Both the position numbers and the translations under genes were made by a program. From an uncultured Clostridium sp. (GTDB lineage Bacteria > Bacillota > Clostridia > Lachnospirales > Lachnospiraceae), in NCBI GenBank assembly GCA_905192625.1, contig CAJJLI010000124.1:1-6530 (forward strand): a stretch of 6,530 nucleotides of DNA, written 5' to 3'. Shown here piece after piece: positions 1-6,295 of the stretch; within the stretch, counting starts at the first letter, position 1; each line of letters starts with the position of its first letter. The notes under the pieces were generated by a model. That model searched no databases, was not told the origin of the DNA, and worked only from the letters and a program-made list of their open reading frames with translations.

Positions 1-54
1 CGGGGCGCCATTGGTCAGGGCGAGGTTCTGGTCGAACATCTTGAAGCCGTTGGT
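1..54. other. GC-rich segment not resembling the exporter; probable chimeric or foreign end
   Basis: Bases 1-50 hold 31 G or C (62%), while bases 61-110 hold 17 (34%). The frame is open, but the encoded residues before QENL do not look like the helix-rich coupling segment normally found there. The reverse strand is also open and uses GC-rich codons (for example KMFDQNLALTNG), as if taken from a gene of a high-GC organism. The change occurs at about 50-58. A mis-joined contig end is the simplest reading. Confidence 0.55.
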
Positions 55-1203
55 ACACAAGAGAATTTAACAGCCATAAGAGTTGTTAAAGCTTACGCTA
101 GAGAAGATTATGAAGCTGCGAAGTTTGAAAATGTTAATCAGAACCTTAAAGAGGTTTCAACTCTAGCTTATAGTATTTCAATGCTAAACTCTCCTGCAAT
201 GCAACTTGTTATGTATGGAACGATAATCTCTCTTGTTTGGTTTGGCGGAAACCTTGTTATTTCAGAAAATTTAATGGTAGGTCAGTTAACAGGATTTTTG
301 AGCTATGTCCTTCAAATACTTAATTCCTTAATGATGATCTCTGCCGTATTTATAAATCTTACAAAAGCGATGGAATCCTTTCACCGTATAAGCGAAGTTT
401 TAAATGAAGAAGTAGAATTATTAGATGAAGGTGATTCTAACAATCAGATTAATGAAGGTTCTATAAGAATGGAAAATGTTTTCTTTAAATATAGTAAAGA
501 AGCAAAGGAATATGTTCTTGAAGATGTCAATCTTTCCATTCGTGCGGGTGAAACCATTGGTATTCTTGGTGGAACTGGTGCTTCAAAAACATCGTTGGTT
601 CAACTGATTCCAAGACTTTATGATGCAACGAAAGGTACTGTTTACATCGATGGTATTCCTGTAAAAGATTATACTTTAGATCATTTAAGAGATCGTGTTG
701 GAATGGTGCTTCAAAAAAACTCATTATTTAGTGGGACTATTGCTGAGAACCTACGATGGGGAAATGAGACTGCAACACTTGATGAACTGAAGCAAGTATG
801 CGATATTGCTTGTGCAAGCGAATTTATAGAACAAAAAGAAGACGGATATGATTCTTACGTAGATGAAGGTGGGAATAACTTTTCTGGTGGACAAAAGCAA
901 AGACTTTGTATTGCGCGAACCTTACTTAAAAATCCTAAGATTTTAATATTTGATGATTCCACCTCTGCCCTTGATATGAATACAGAGAAAACTCTTTACG
1001 AGAATTTAAAAACTTATTATCCAGACACAACTAAGATTATCATTGCACAACGTATCTCCTCTGTTTCTCATGCAGATAAAATAATCATTTTAAATGATGG
1101 TGTGATTGATGAGATTGGTGGACCAGATGAGCTTCTTTCTCATAATAAAATATACCAGGAAATCTACTATTCACAACAAAAAGGAGGTGTCTTAAATGAC
1201 TAA
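1..1203 (+). CDS. Heterodimeric ABC exporter, first half (degenerate-site subunit), 5' end missing
   Basis: This is the C-terminal two thirds of a membrane-fused ABC exporter subunit; a full one is about 575-600 residues. The frame is open from the window edge, so the ATG at 181 is internal. Family-like sequence (QENLTAIRVVKAYARE) starts near base 58. The last two membrane helices lie at about 190-360. The ATPase domain has Walker A GGTGASKTS (568-594, with Ser where the family motif has its third Gly), signature FSGGQ (880-894), Walker B ending in Asp-Asp (952-957) and a Gln at the switch-histidine position (1048-1050). Asp for the catalytic Glu and Gln for His are the known marks of the inactive-site subunit in TM287/288-type heterodimers. 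The stop overlaps the next gene by 8 bases, and the two products are expected to pair in the membrane and export drugs or peptides. The substrate cannot be read from the sequence. Family is confident, exact substrate unknown. Confidence 0.93.
   Translation, partial: RGAIGQGEVLVEHLEAVGTQENLTAIRVVKAYAREDYEAAKFENVNQNLKEVSTLAYSISMLNSPAMQLVMYGTIISLVWFGGNLVISENLMVGQLTGFLSYVLQILNSLMMISAVFINLTKAMESFHRISEVLNEEVELLDEGDSNNQINEGSIRMENVFFKYSKEAKEYVLEDVNLSIRAGETIGILGGTGASKTSLVQLIPRLYDATKGTVYIDGIPVKDYTLDHLRDRVGMVLQKNSLFSGTIAENLRWGNETATLDELKQVCDIACASEFIEQKEDGYDSYVDEGGNNFSGGQKQRLCIARTLLKNPKILIFDDSTSALDMNTEKTLYENLKTYYPDTTKIIIAQRISSVSHADKIIILNDGVIDEIGGPDELLSHNKIYQEIYYSQQKGGVLND
1181..1189 (+). promoter_or_regulatory. 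Ribosome binding site of the second exporter gene, inside the first gene
   Basis: AAGGAGGTG is a near-perfect Shine-Dalgarno sequence whose GGAGG core ends 8 bases before the ATG at 1196. It lies within the last codons of the first gene and encodes the Lys-Gly-Gly of its tail. It fixes the second gene's start and shows that the two subunits are translationally coupled. Confidence 0.9.
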
Positions 1204-3037
1204 CTCTCCAAAGCAAAAGAACATGTTTGTAATCTTAAAACGATTGAGTAAATATTTAAAACCAAATAAATATTTCTTATTCCTCGTTGTTATTTTATCA
1301 GGAATTAGTGGACTTGTCGGAGTCATTGGCTCTTACCTTTTACGACCTATTATAAATAATTACATCATTCCTGGAGATATAAAAGGATTGCTTTCTTCTG
1401 TAATTGTACTGATTATACTATATTTATCAGGTACAATCGCTACCCTGTTTTGTAACCAAATCATGGTGAGAATTACACAAAAGGTTATCTTTGAACTTAG
1501 AAAAGATTTATATCACCACGTGGACTTACTACCACTCTCTTATTTTGATGGGAATAGTGATGGTAACTTAATGAGCCATTTTACAAATGATATTGATACC
1601 ATTGAGAATGCTCTAAATACATGCTTTACATTAATGGCTCAAAGCTTTATTACTGTTATAGGTTCCGCCATTATGATGTTTGTATTAAATGTTCCACTAA
1701 CATTTTTCACCCTTGTTTGCATCGCAGTTATTGTAGGTATTGTTTATTATAATGGTAAAATATCAAGAATTTACTCGAGTAAAAGACAAAAATCCACCGG
1801 TAATCTCAACGGTTTTATTAGAGAAATGATTGAAGGTCAGAAAGTTGAAAAAGTATTTCGCCACGAAGAGAACAACCTAAAAGCCTTTCGTGTTCATAAC
1901 GAGGAATTAAGGGTTGCTTCTACAAATGCCTTTACCTATTCTAGTATTATGACACCAATGGTTGTAAGCATTGGATTTATAAATTATACATTTACTGCTT
2001 GTGTTGGTGCTATCATGGTATTACAAAATCGATTAGATCTTGGTACACTTGCTTCTTATTTGATATTTGTGAGACAATTTTCAGCACCCGTAAATCAGTT
2101 TACGCAGCAAATCAACCTTTTCCTGGCAGGGATTTCAGGTGCAGAGCGAATCTTTCATCTTTTTGATATGGAACGCGAGGTAGATGAGGGCACTGTTACA
2201 CTTTGCAATGCAAAGCTTGATGGAAGTGGTGACCTTGTAAAATCAGATGAATTCACAGGAAACTTTGGATGGAATGTCCCTGGAAACAATACGCTTATAC
2301 CAGTAAAGGGAGATGTTCGATTCTATGATGTGGAATTCTCCTATGATTCCAATAGGAAGATTTTAAATAAAATAAATCTTTATGCTAAACCTGGACAAAA
2401 GATTGCCTTTGTTGGTTCTACTGGAGCCGGTAAAACAACAATCATTAATTTAATCAATCGATTTTATGATATTCAAGGTGGTCAAATAACCTATGACGGG
2501 ATTGATATTAAGGACATTAAGAAAAATGATTTACGAAAATCTTTGTCACTTGTTTTACAAGATACCCATCTGTTTACAGGCACAATTACTGATAATATAC
2601 GTTATGGTAATTTAAAGGCTACGGATGAGGATGTTATAAAGGCAGCAAAACTTTCAAATGCACATTCCTTTATACGAAGACTCCCCATGGGATATGATAC
2701 GATGCTAAAAAATGATGGCGATAATTTATCTCTTGGTCAAAGACAGTTACTTGCAATTGCTAGGGCTGCCATTGCAAATCCTCCAGTTCTTATCCTAGAT
2801 GAGGCAACCAGTTCTATTGATACACGTACGGAAAAGTTAGTAGAAGAAGGTATGGATGCCATTATGGAAAATAAAACGGTATTTGTAATTGCTCATAGAC
2901 TTTCCACGGTCCGTGATGCGGATGTAATTTTATTTTTAGAACAGGGTGAGATTGTGGAGCGAGGGAATCATGAGGAATTGTTAGCTTTAAGGGGTAGATA
3001 TTATGATTTGTATACGGGAGCGAAGCAGTTGGCGTAG
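1196..3037 (+). CDS. Heterodimeric ABC exporter, second half (catalytic-site subunit)
   Basis: This 613-residue protein is a complete ABC exporter half: a six-helix membrane domain followed by an ATPase domain. Hydrophobic segments are near residues 26-48, 64-86, 145-185 (two helices) and 248-300 (two helices). The ATPase has Walker A GSTGAGKTT (407-415), signature LSLGQ (511-515), Walker B LILDEATSSID with catalytic Glu536, and switch His567. The signature has Leu for the first Gly of LSGGQ, so the site it completes on the partner should be weak. Its own Walker motifs and Glu pair with the partner's intact FSGGQ to form the hydrolytic site. A linker of about 45 extra residues (roughly 327-371) separates the membrane and ATPase domains; I recall similar linkers in BmrD-like clostridial proteins. 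The start is fixed by a strong ribosome binding site. It probably exports drugs or toxic amphiphiles; the true substrate is unknown. Confidence 0.95.
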   Translation: MTNSPKQKNMFVILKRLSKYLKPNKYFLFLVVILSGISGLVGVIGSYLLRPIINNYIIPGDIKGLLSSVIVLIILYLSGTIATLFCNQIMVRITQKVIFELRKDLYHHVDLLPLSYFDGNSDGNLMSHFTNDIDTIENALNTCFTLMAQSFITVIGSAIMMFVLNVPLTFFTLVCIAVIVGIVYYNGKISRIYSSKRQKSTGNLNGFIREMIEGQKVEKVFRHEENNLKAFRVHNEELRVASTNAFTYSSIMTPMVVSIGFINYTFTACVGAIMVLQNRLDLGTLASYLIFVRQFSAPVNQFTQQINLFLAGISGAERIFHLFDMEREVDEGTVTLCNAKLDGSGDLVKSDEFTGNFGWNVPGNNTLIPVKGDVRFYDVEFSYDSNRKILNKINLYAKPGQKIAFVGSTGAGKTTIINLINRFYDIQGGQITYDGIDIKDIKKNDLRKSLSLVLQDTHLFTGTITDNIRYGNLKATDEDVIKAAKLSNAHSFIRRLPMGYDTMLKNDGDNLSLGQRQLLAIARAAIANPPVLILDEATSSIDTRTEKLVEEGMDAIMENKTVFVIAHRLSTVRDADVILFLEQGEIVERGNHEELLALRGRYYDLYTGAKQLA

Positions 3038-3140
3038 ATGTTTATTAAATTGAATAAAAAATAGTGAGTCATTTTTTTGAATACCTCCAGATTGATACCG
3101 AATAGGTAAAGACAATTCTTCAAAACACACCTTTTTACCA

Positions 3141-3254
3141 ATGCTAATTTCAGGCGGTTCTACTTTTATAGGTTTATTTTTATTGTTCTTTATATTTGGT
3201 GAAACTATAAGAATGAGGCAAAAAAAGCTTAATAATGAATATGATGAAGAATAG
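3141..3254 (+). CDS. Possible small membrane peptide (37 aa) or gene remnant
   Basis: An ATG-started frame encodes 37 residues: a short N-terminus, one hydrophobic stretch (FIGLFLLFFIFG), then a basic segment (RMRQKK) and an acidic tail (NNEYDEE). This looks like a single-helix membrane peptide with its tail in the cytoplasm. The frame stays open upstream to 3096. There is no Shine-Dalgarno sequence before the ATG, which argues against a free-standing gene. In its favour, a strong terminator begins 11 bases after its stop. It could be a third cistron of the exporter operon or the 3' end of a decayed gene. I do not recognise the family. Confidence 0.3.
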   Translation: MLISGGSTFIGLFLLFFIFGETIRMRQKKLNNEYDEE

Positions 3255-3264
3255 TAAATGGAAT

Positions 3265-3296
3265 ACAAATCCGCACTATGGCGGATTTGTTTTCTT
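3265..3296 (+). terminator. Intrinsic terminator ending the exporter operon
   Basis: A perfect 10-bp inverted repeat, ACAAATCCGC (3265-3274) and GCGGATTTGT (3281-3290), encloses a 6-base loop and is followed by TTTCTTT. The T-rich tail exists only on the + strand side; the sequence past the hairpin on the minus strand is not T-rich. It therefore serves transcripts from the left, about 230 bases beyond the second exporter gene. Confidence 0.85.
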
Positions 3297-3549
3297 TACA
3301 TATCTATCCTTAATTGGCAGTTCCACCTCTAATAGAATATCAGAAACAATCGAATATTCGCTACCAGAGTTTATAAATTGCTTTTTTTAGACTAGTCTCT
3401 AAAGTATCAATATAAGAGTCAAGCATTGTTTTTTCCGTTATTAATGGCATATAGGTCCGTAACGTTTTCTCTTTTGGTTTCATACCTACTATATATCCGG
3501 AATCAAACAGATGCTTATCTAAATTAGTTAAGCATTCTGGTTCACCAGC
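3276..3549 (-). pseudogene. Frameshifted minus-strand gene fragment of unknown family
   Basis: Two adjacent open stretches on the minus strand join at a run of seven A (T at 3382-3388 on the + strand). The upstream part is open from 3549 and has an ATG at 3481-3483 giving a 40-residue frame (MKPKEKTLRTYMPLITEK...) that stops at 3361. The downstream part, one frame over, reads QFINSGSEYSIVSDILLEVE... and ends at a TAG at 3276-3278. With six A instead of seven the two become one frame of about 70 residues from the ATG, or about 85-90 from 3549. No good ribosome binding site precedes the ATG, and the open stretch runs back into the 3' end of the kinase gene. This suggests a 3' remnant of a longer gene rather than a small intact one. 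The alternating charged and hydrophobic pattern looks like real protein. I do not recognise the family. Confidence 0.45.
3513..3533 (-). other. Weak hairpin at the end of the kinase gene
   Basis: An imperfect inverted repeat (GCTTA...TAAGC, with an inner CTA/TAG pairing after one mismatch) spans the kinase stop codon. It is AT-rich and is not followed by a run of T on either strand, so it is at best a poor terminator. No convincing terminator for the minus-strand operon was found before the convergent terminator region. Confidence 0.2.
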
Positions 3550-4463
3550 TTAATACTCTTCAGCCTAATTTTCAACCGCAGCCATTTTTCATCCTGTAGT
3601 TCAGCTTCCAATGTTCCATTCATCTTCTCCACAAAATGCTTTGCAATTGTTAAACCAAGCCCAGATGCCCCTTCACTTCTGGCATTCTCTTTCATATAAA
3701 AACGTTCAAATATACGATGCAAATCACCTTCTGAAAAATCCGTAACGTTGTTTTCAAAGGTAACCGTAATTTCATCATTGCTTTGCTCTATACCTATCTT
3801 TAATTCACTTACTGCATATCTGCAAGCATTTTGCAGAAGGTTTAAGAATACTCGCTCCATTGCATTGCTATTTGCATAAGCAAGAATTCGATGTTCTGGT
3901 ATATTCAAATCAATATGAAGATTTTTAACAGACAATTCCTGATAATAATCAATTACTGTTTCTCGCAAAAGTCTGACGATATCAATTTGTTCCAGGTCTA
4001 AGATATAATCCTCGGATGTAAGCCTAGAAAAATCATAAAACTGTGAGATTAAACGCTGTAAAAAATATGCCTTTCTTTGTATAATTTCCAAGGATTCCTT
4101 ATCCTCTTGATCTAGTTCAGACTGATCTAAAATTCTTAAATAACCAAGTATGGAAGTTAAAGGCGTTCTTAAATCATGACTGATATTTTCAATCTGCTTT
4201 TGAAACTCCTTTTCTCTTTTATCATACATAATCCGTTCAGAACGGATTGCTTTTAAGGTATCGTTTATTGTAACCAGCAAGTTTTCCAGCTCTTTGTTTG
4301 GTTCTTCCTGCTTAATTATCTGGTTATCATCTAAGCTTTTGTTAATACTTTTCAGCTCGTTATCTGTCTTTTTAATAGCTCTACATAACAGCCGATAGCG
4401 TGCATAAAAATATGCTGTTAGAACGGCTAATATAACAATCACTATATACAGCATTACTCTCAT
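3528..4463 (-). CDS. Sensor histidine kinase with a single membrane anchor
   Basis: This 311-residue kinase should phosphorylate the response regulator encoded at the far end of the module. One hydrophobic helix (about residues 4-21) anchors it, followed by a charged, coiled-coil-like linker (30-90). The H-box ISHDLRTPLTSILGY carries the phospho-acceptor His96, the N-box is NLLQNACRYA (208-217, Asn212), the F-box is RIFERFY, and the G2-box is GASGLGLTIAKH (265-276). The usual G1 box (DxGxG) is missing; the position reads FENNVTDFSE. I recall similar replacements in other Firmicute kinases next to ABC transporters, so this need not mean loss of activity. There is no extracellular sensor domain, so the signal probably comes through the membrane or the neighbouring transporter. 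The gene begins 42 bases after the permease stop. The start could also be the ATG at 4452-4454. Confidence 0.93.
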   Translation of the reverse strand: MRVMLYIVIVILAVLTAYFYARYRLLCRAIKKTDNELKSINKSLDDNQIIKQEEPNKELENLLVTINDTLKAIRSERIMYDKREKEFQKQIENISHDLRTPLTSILGYLRILDQSELDQEDKESLEIIQRKAYFLQRLISQFYDFSRLTSEDYILDLEQIDIVRLLRETVIDYYQELSVKNLHIDLNIPEHRILAYANSNAMERVFLNLLQNACRYAVSELKIGIEQSNDEITVTFENNVTDFSEGDLHRIFERFYMKENARSEGASGLGLTIAKHFVEKMNGTLEAELQDEKWLRLKIRLKSIKLVNQNA

Positions 4464-4464
4464 G

Positions 4465-4473
4465 CACCTCCTC
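4465..4473 (-). promoter_or_regulatory. Ribosome binding site of the kinase gene, awkwardly spaced
   Basis: GAGGAGGTG on the minus strand is an excellent Shine-Dalgarno sequence, but its GGAGG core ends only 3 bases before the first ATG (4461-4463). A second in-frame ATG (4452-4454) is 12 bases away. Neither spacing is ideal, so residue 1 or residue 4 could be the true start. The difference is three residues. Confidence 0.7.
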
Positions 4474-4505
4474 GTAGTTTAGATTTCGTTTTTTGACTTC
4501 GTATT

Positions 4506-5279
4506 CTAGACTTCTTTTTTTCTAGTCAATACCAGTCCTAAAACAGTAAAAACCGCAATACCAATTATTCCAGTTACAACACATTTCATTAAGCCAAAGG
4601 ATGTATTCCATAAACATTGATATCCACTCATGTTTGCTCTTACTTCATATTTCAGATAATTCCATGGAAGCCATTGTGCTATTTTATTTAGTATGTCTAT
4701 CTTAAGTCCCGCATAAAAGCATAGCTGTGGAATATAATCCATAACTAAAAGCCATACAATAGCCGCTAGTATTTCTTTATCAAAGAATTGAAATAACGCA
4801 ACAGCAAGAATCACTGATGCAAAAGCGCATAGTAAAACAGCGAAAACTCCACTTATCAATTCCTTTATCGGAACATTCACTGGCCCACTTAATAAAAGGC
4901 AAGCACTTCCTATATACGCAATAAAGATAATTATCATACTAAAGAAAGCAACCACGCAGCTTACAATACATTTTCCTAAAAAAATATGTTCTCTTGAAAT
5001 GCCATAGGCAATGGTATTTTTTAATGTTCCATATTTTTTTTCACCTGAGTACAGCGTGGCAACCACCAATGCACCTGCAACAAATAGCCAAGTCATACCT
5101 CCGATGATTGCATTCAATGAAAAACTTACGGTTCCATATGGAAAGTTATCTAAATTCGTATTTGACACAAAGAGAATTATATTCATGAGCACAAATAATA
5201 TCGAAATAACACCTGTAAAAAGGTAAATATCTTTGGTGTGTAGTACCCTGTAAAACTCACTTTTAATATAATTTAACAT
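4506..5279 (-). CDS. ABC-2 type permease of a peptide-resistance transporter
   Basis: This 257-residue membrane protein has six predicted helices (about residues 19-39, 55-77, 102-129, 140-164, 168-190 and 229-251). The length and layout suit the BcrB/LanE/LanG permeases. The segment GEKKYGTLKNTIAYGISRE (79-97) is the typical cytoplasmic motif after the second helix of ABC-2 permeases, where the ATPase docks. Its ATG overlaps the ATPase gene by 7 bases and is preceded by GGAGG at 5289-5293 with 9 bases of spacing, so the two are made together. There is a single permease gene, so the working transporter probably uses a homodimer, unlike LanFEG systems with two different permeases. It should help remove antimicrobial peptides from the membrane; the substrate is not shown. 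Confidence 0.9.
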   Translation of the reverse strand: MLNYIKSEFYRVLHTKDIYLFTGVISILFVLMNIILFVSNTNLDNFPYGTVSFSLNAIIGGMTWLFVAGALVVATLYSGEKKYGTLKNTIAYGISREHIFLGKCIVSCVVAFFSMIIIFIAYIGSACLLLSGPVNVPIKELISGVFAVLLCAFASVILAVALFQFFDKEILAAIVWLLVMDYIPQLCFYAGLKIDILNKIAQWLPWNYLKYEVRANMSGYQCLWNTSFGLMKCVVTGIIGIAVFTVLGLVLTRKKEV

Positions 5280-6199
5280 GATGTTTTACCTCCATTTTTC
5301 AAATTCATATAATACTCTTCCAGTGTTACTTGGCGCATTTCAAGACGGAGAATTCCTATCCCGTTTTCACTAGCTAGCTGACTGTAACTGTCAATTTTCT
5401 TTTCTGGCCTTAATATATGAATGATATTGTTCGGTAAAACCTGATATTCTTCATGATGAAAATGTTTCTCCAGTAGAACAGCATATTGTTCTGCATCAGA
5501 AACCATAATTTCAATATAACTCGTACACTTTTCACGTAACTTTTCTGCTGTAATTTGTTCTACTAATCGACCATTGTTCAAGAATCCATACACGGTGGCA
5601 AGTTGCTCTAACTCTGATAAAATGTGACTTGATAAAATAATCGTCATATTCTTTTCATAATTTAATTTACGTAACAAATTTCGCATTTCAATAATTCCGC
5701 TAGGATCCAATCCATTAATAGGTTCATCTAAAATTAATATTTCAGGCTCGCCTATAATTGCGACGGCTAGCCCAAGACGCTGCTTCATACCCATCGATAG
5801 CTCCTTACAGCGTTTTTTCCGTCTATCTGCAAGCCCTACCATTTCCAAAACTTCATCAACCGCTTTTTTTCCTGGTATTCCTTTTTGCAAACGATAATAT
5901 TCTAGATTCTTTTCTACTGTCATCTGCGGATAGAATCCTGGGCTTTCTATAATTGCTCCTGTGCGCTTTCTTTGCTGTTCCATTTCTTTAGGCAAATGGG
6001 ATCCAAACAATCTAAGCTCTCCTTCACTTGGAAATATCTGTCCTGTTAATAGTTTTAAAAAAGTAGTCTTTCCAGCCCCATTATCACCAATCAATCCATA
6101 AATATCTCCGCGTCTGACGTTTAAATCCACCTTGGTAAGCGCAGTAAAATTTCCATATCTTTTGGTAAGCTTTTGGGCTTCTATAATGCTTTTCGTCAT
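5273..6199 (-). CDS. ABC transporter ATPase, BcrA/LanF type
   Basis: This 308-residue ATPase powers the adjacent permease. Motifs in order are Walker A GDNGAGKTT (38-46), IIESPGFYP (83-91), signature LSMGMKQRL (134-142), Walker B ILILDEPINGLDP (154-166, Asp158 and Glu159) and switch His192. Glu85 stands where most ABC ATPases have the Q-loop Gln. This E-loop is described for the LanF lantibiotic-immunity ATPases and also appears in BcrA-like proteins. The C-terminal 90 residues or so form the usual accessory region of this group. A plausible ribosome binding site, GAAAGGA (6210-6216), lies 10 bases before the ATG. With its permease and the two-component genes on both sides it forms an antimicrobial-peptide resistance module. 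Bacitracin, lantibiotics or a self-made peptide are all possible substrates; no biosynthesis genes are visible here. Confidence 0.93.
   Translation of the reverse strand: MTKSIIEAQKLTKRYGNFTALTKVDLNVRRGDIYGLIGDNGAGKTTFLKLLTGQIFPSEGELRLFGSHLPKEMEQQRKRTGAIIESPGFYPQMTVEKNLEYYRLQKGIPGKKAVDEVLEMVGLADRRKKRCKELSMGMKQRLGLAVAIIGEPEILILDEPINGLDPSGIIEMRNLLRKLNYEKNMTIILSSHILSELEQLATVYGFLNNGRLVEQITAEKLREKCTSYIEIMVSDAEQYAVLLEKHFHHEEYQVLPNNIIHILRPEKKIDSYSQLASENGIGILRLEMRQVTLEEYYMNLKNGGKTSC
5289..5293 (-). promoter_or_regulatory. Ribosome binding site of the permease gene
   Basis: GGAGG on the minus strand lies inside the last codons of the ATPase gene, 9 bases before the permease ATG. It supports that start and translational coupling. 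Confidence 0.85.
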
Positions 6200-6237
6200 T
6201 TTACTTTCATCCTTTCTCTAAGTTTCCTTCTGCATCT

Positions 6238-6243
6238 ATATTA
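6238..6243 (-). promoter_or_regulatory. Candidate -10 element of an internal promoter
   Basis: TAATAT on the minus strand resembles a sigma-A -10 box and sits 38 bases before the ATPase ATG. The position 17 bases upstream (6261-6266) reads GTACTT, a poor -35 box, and it touches the third direct repeat. A weak -35 next to a regulator site is usual for promoters activated by OmpR-family regulators. This is inference from position and sequence only. Confidence 0.35.
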
Positions 6244-6262
6244 CTTCTTTGCTTATAAATAA

Positions 6263-6295
6263 GTACTCAAGAAACTATAAAGAAATCATAAAGAA
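6263..6295 (-). promoter_or_regulatory. Three 11-bp direct repeats, candidate response-regulator operator
   Basis: Read on the minus strand, TTCTTTATGAT (6285-6295), TTCTTTATAGT (6274-6284) and TTCTTGAGTAC (6263-6273) follow one another without gaps, starting directly after the regulator's stop codon. The first two match at 9 of 11 positions; the third keeps TTCTT. Tandem sites one helical turn apart are the normal binding target of OmpR/PhoB-family dimers. The layout (six-base core, five-base spacer) recalls the CiaR site of streptococci. The repeats lie just upstream of a candidate promoter for the transporter genes. Confidence 0.55.

Noticed and set aside
527..724. Minus-strand open frame inside the first exporter gene
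   Set aside because: It lies wholly antisense to conserved ATPase motifs and is a coding shadow.
3056..3077. A/T inverted repeat just after the second exporter gene
   Set aside because: The seven-base stem has only A-T pairs, so it would not make a stable terminator hairpin.
2987..3268. Minus-strand open frame of 93 codons across the end of the second exporter gene
   Set aside because: It would start at TTG with no ribosome binding site, overlaps the exporter gene by 51 bases, and its hydrophobic N-terminus is the antisense of the possible + strand peptide. Part of it looks protein-like, so a remnant is not fully excluded.
3265..3290. Bidirectional terminator serving both convergent operons
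   Set aside because: On the minus strand the hairpin is not followed by a T-rich run, so only the + strand direction is supported.
5011..5226. Plus-strand open frame inside the permease gene
   Set aside because: It is antisense to the conserved permease segment and has no independent support.
5758..5952. Plus-strand open frame inside the ATPase gene
   Set aside because: It is antisense to the ATPase signature and E-loop region and is a shadow.
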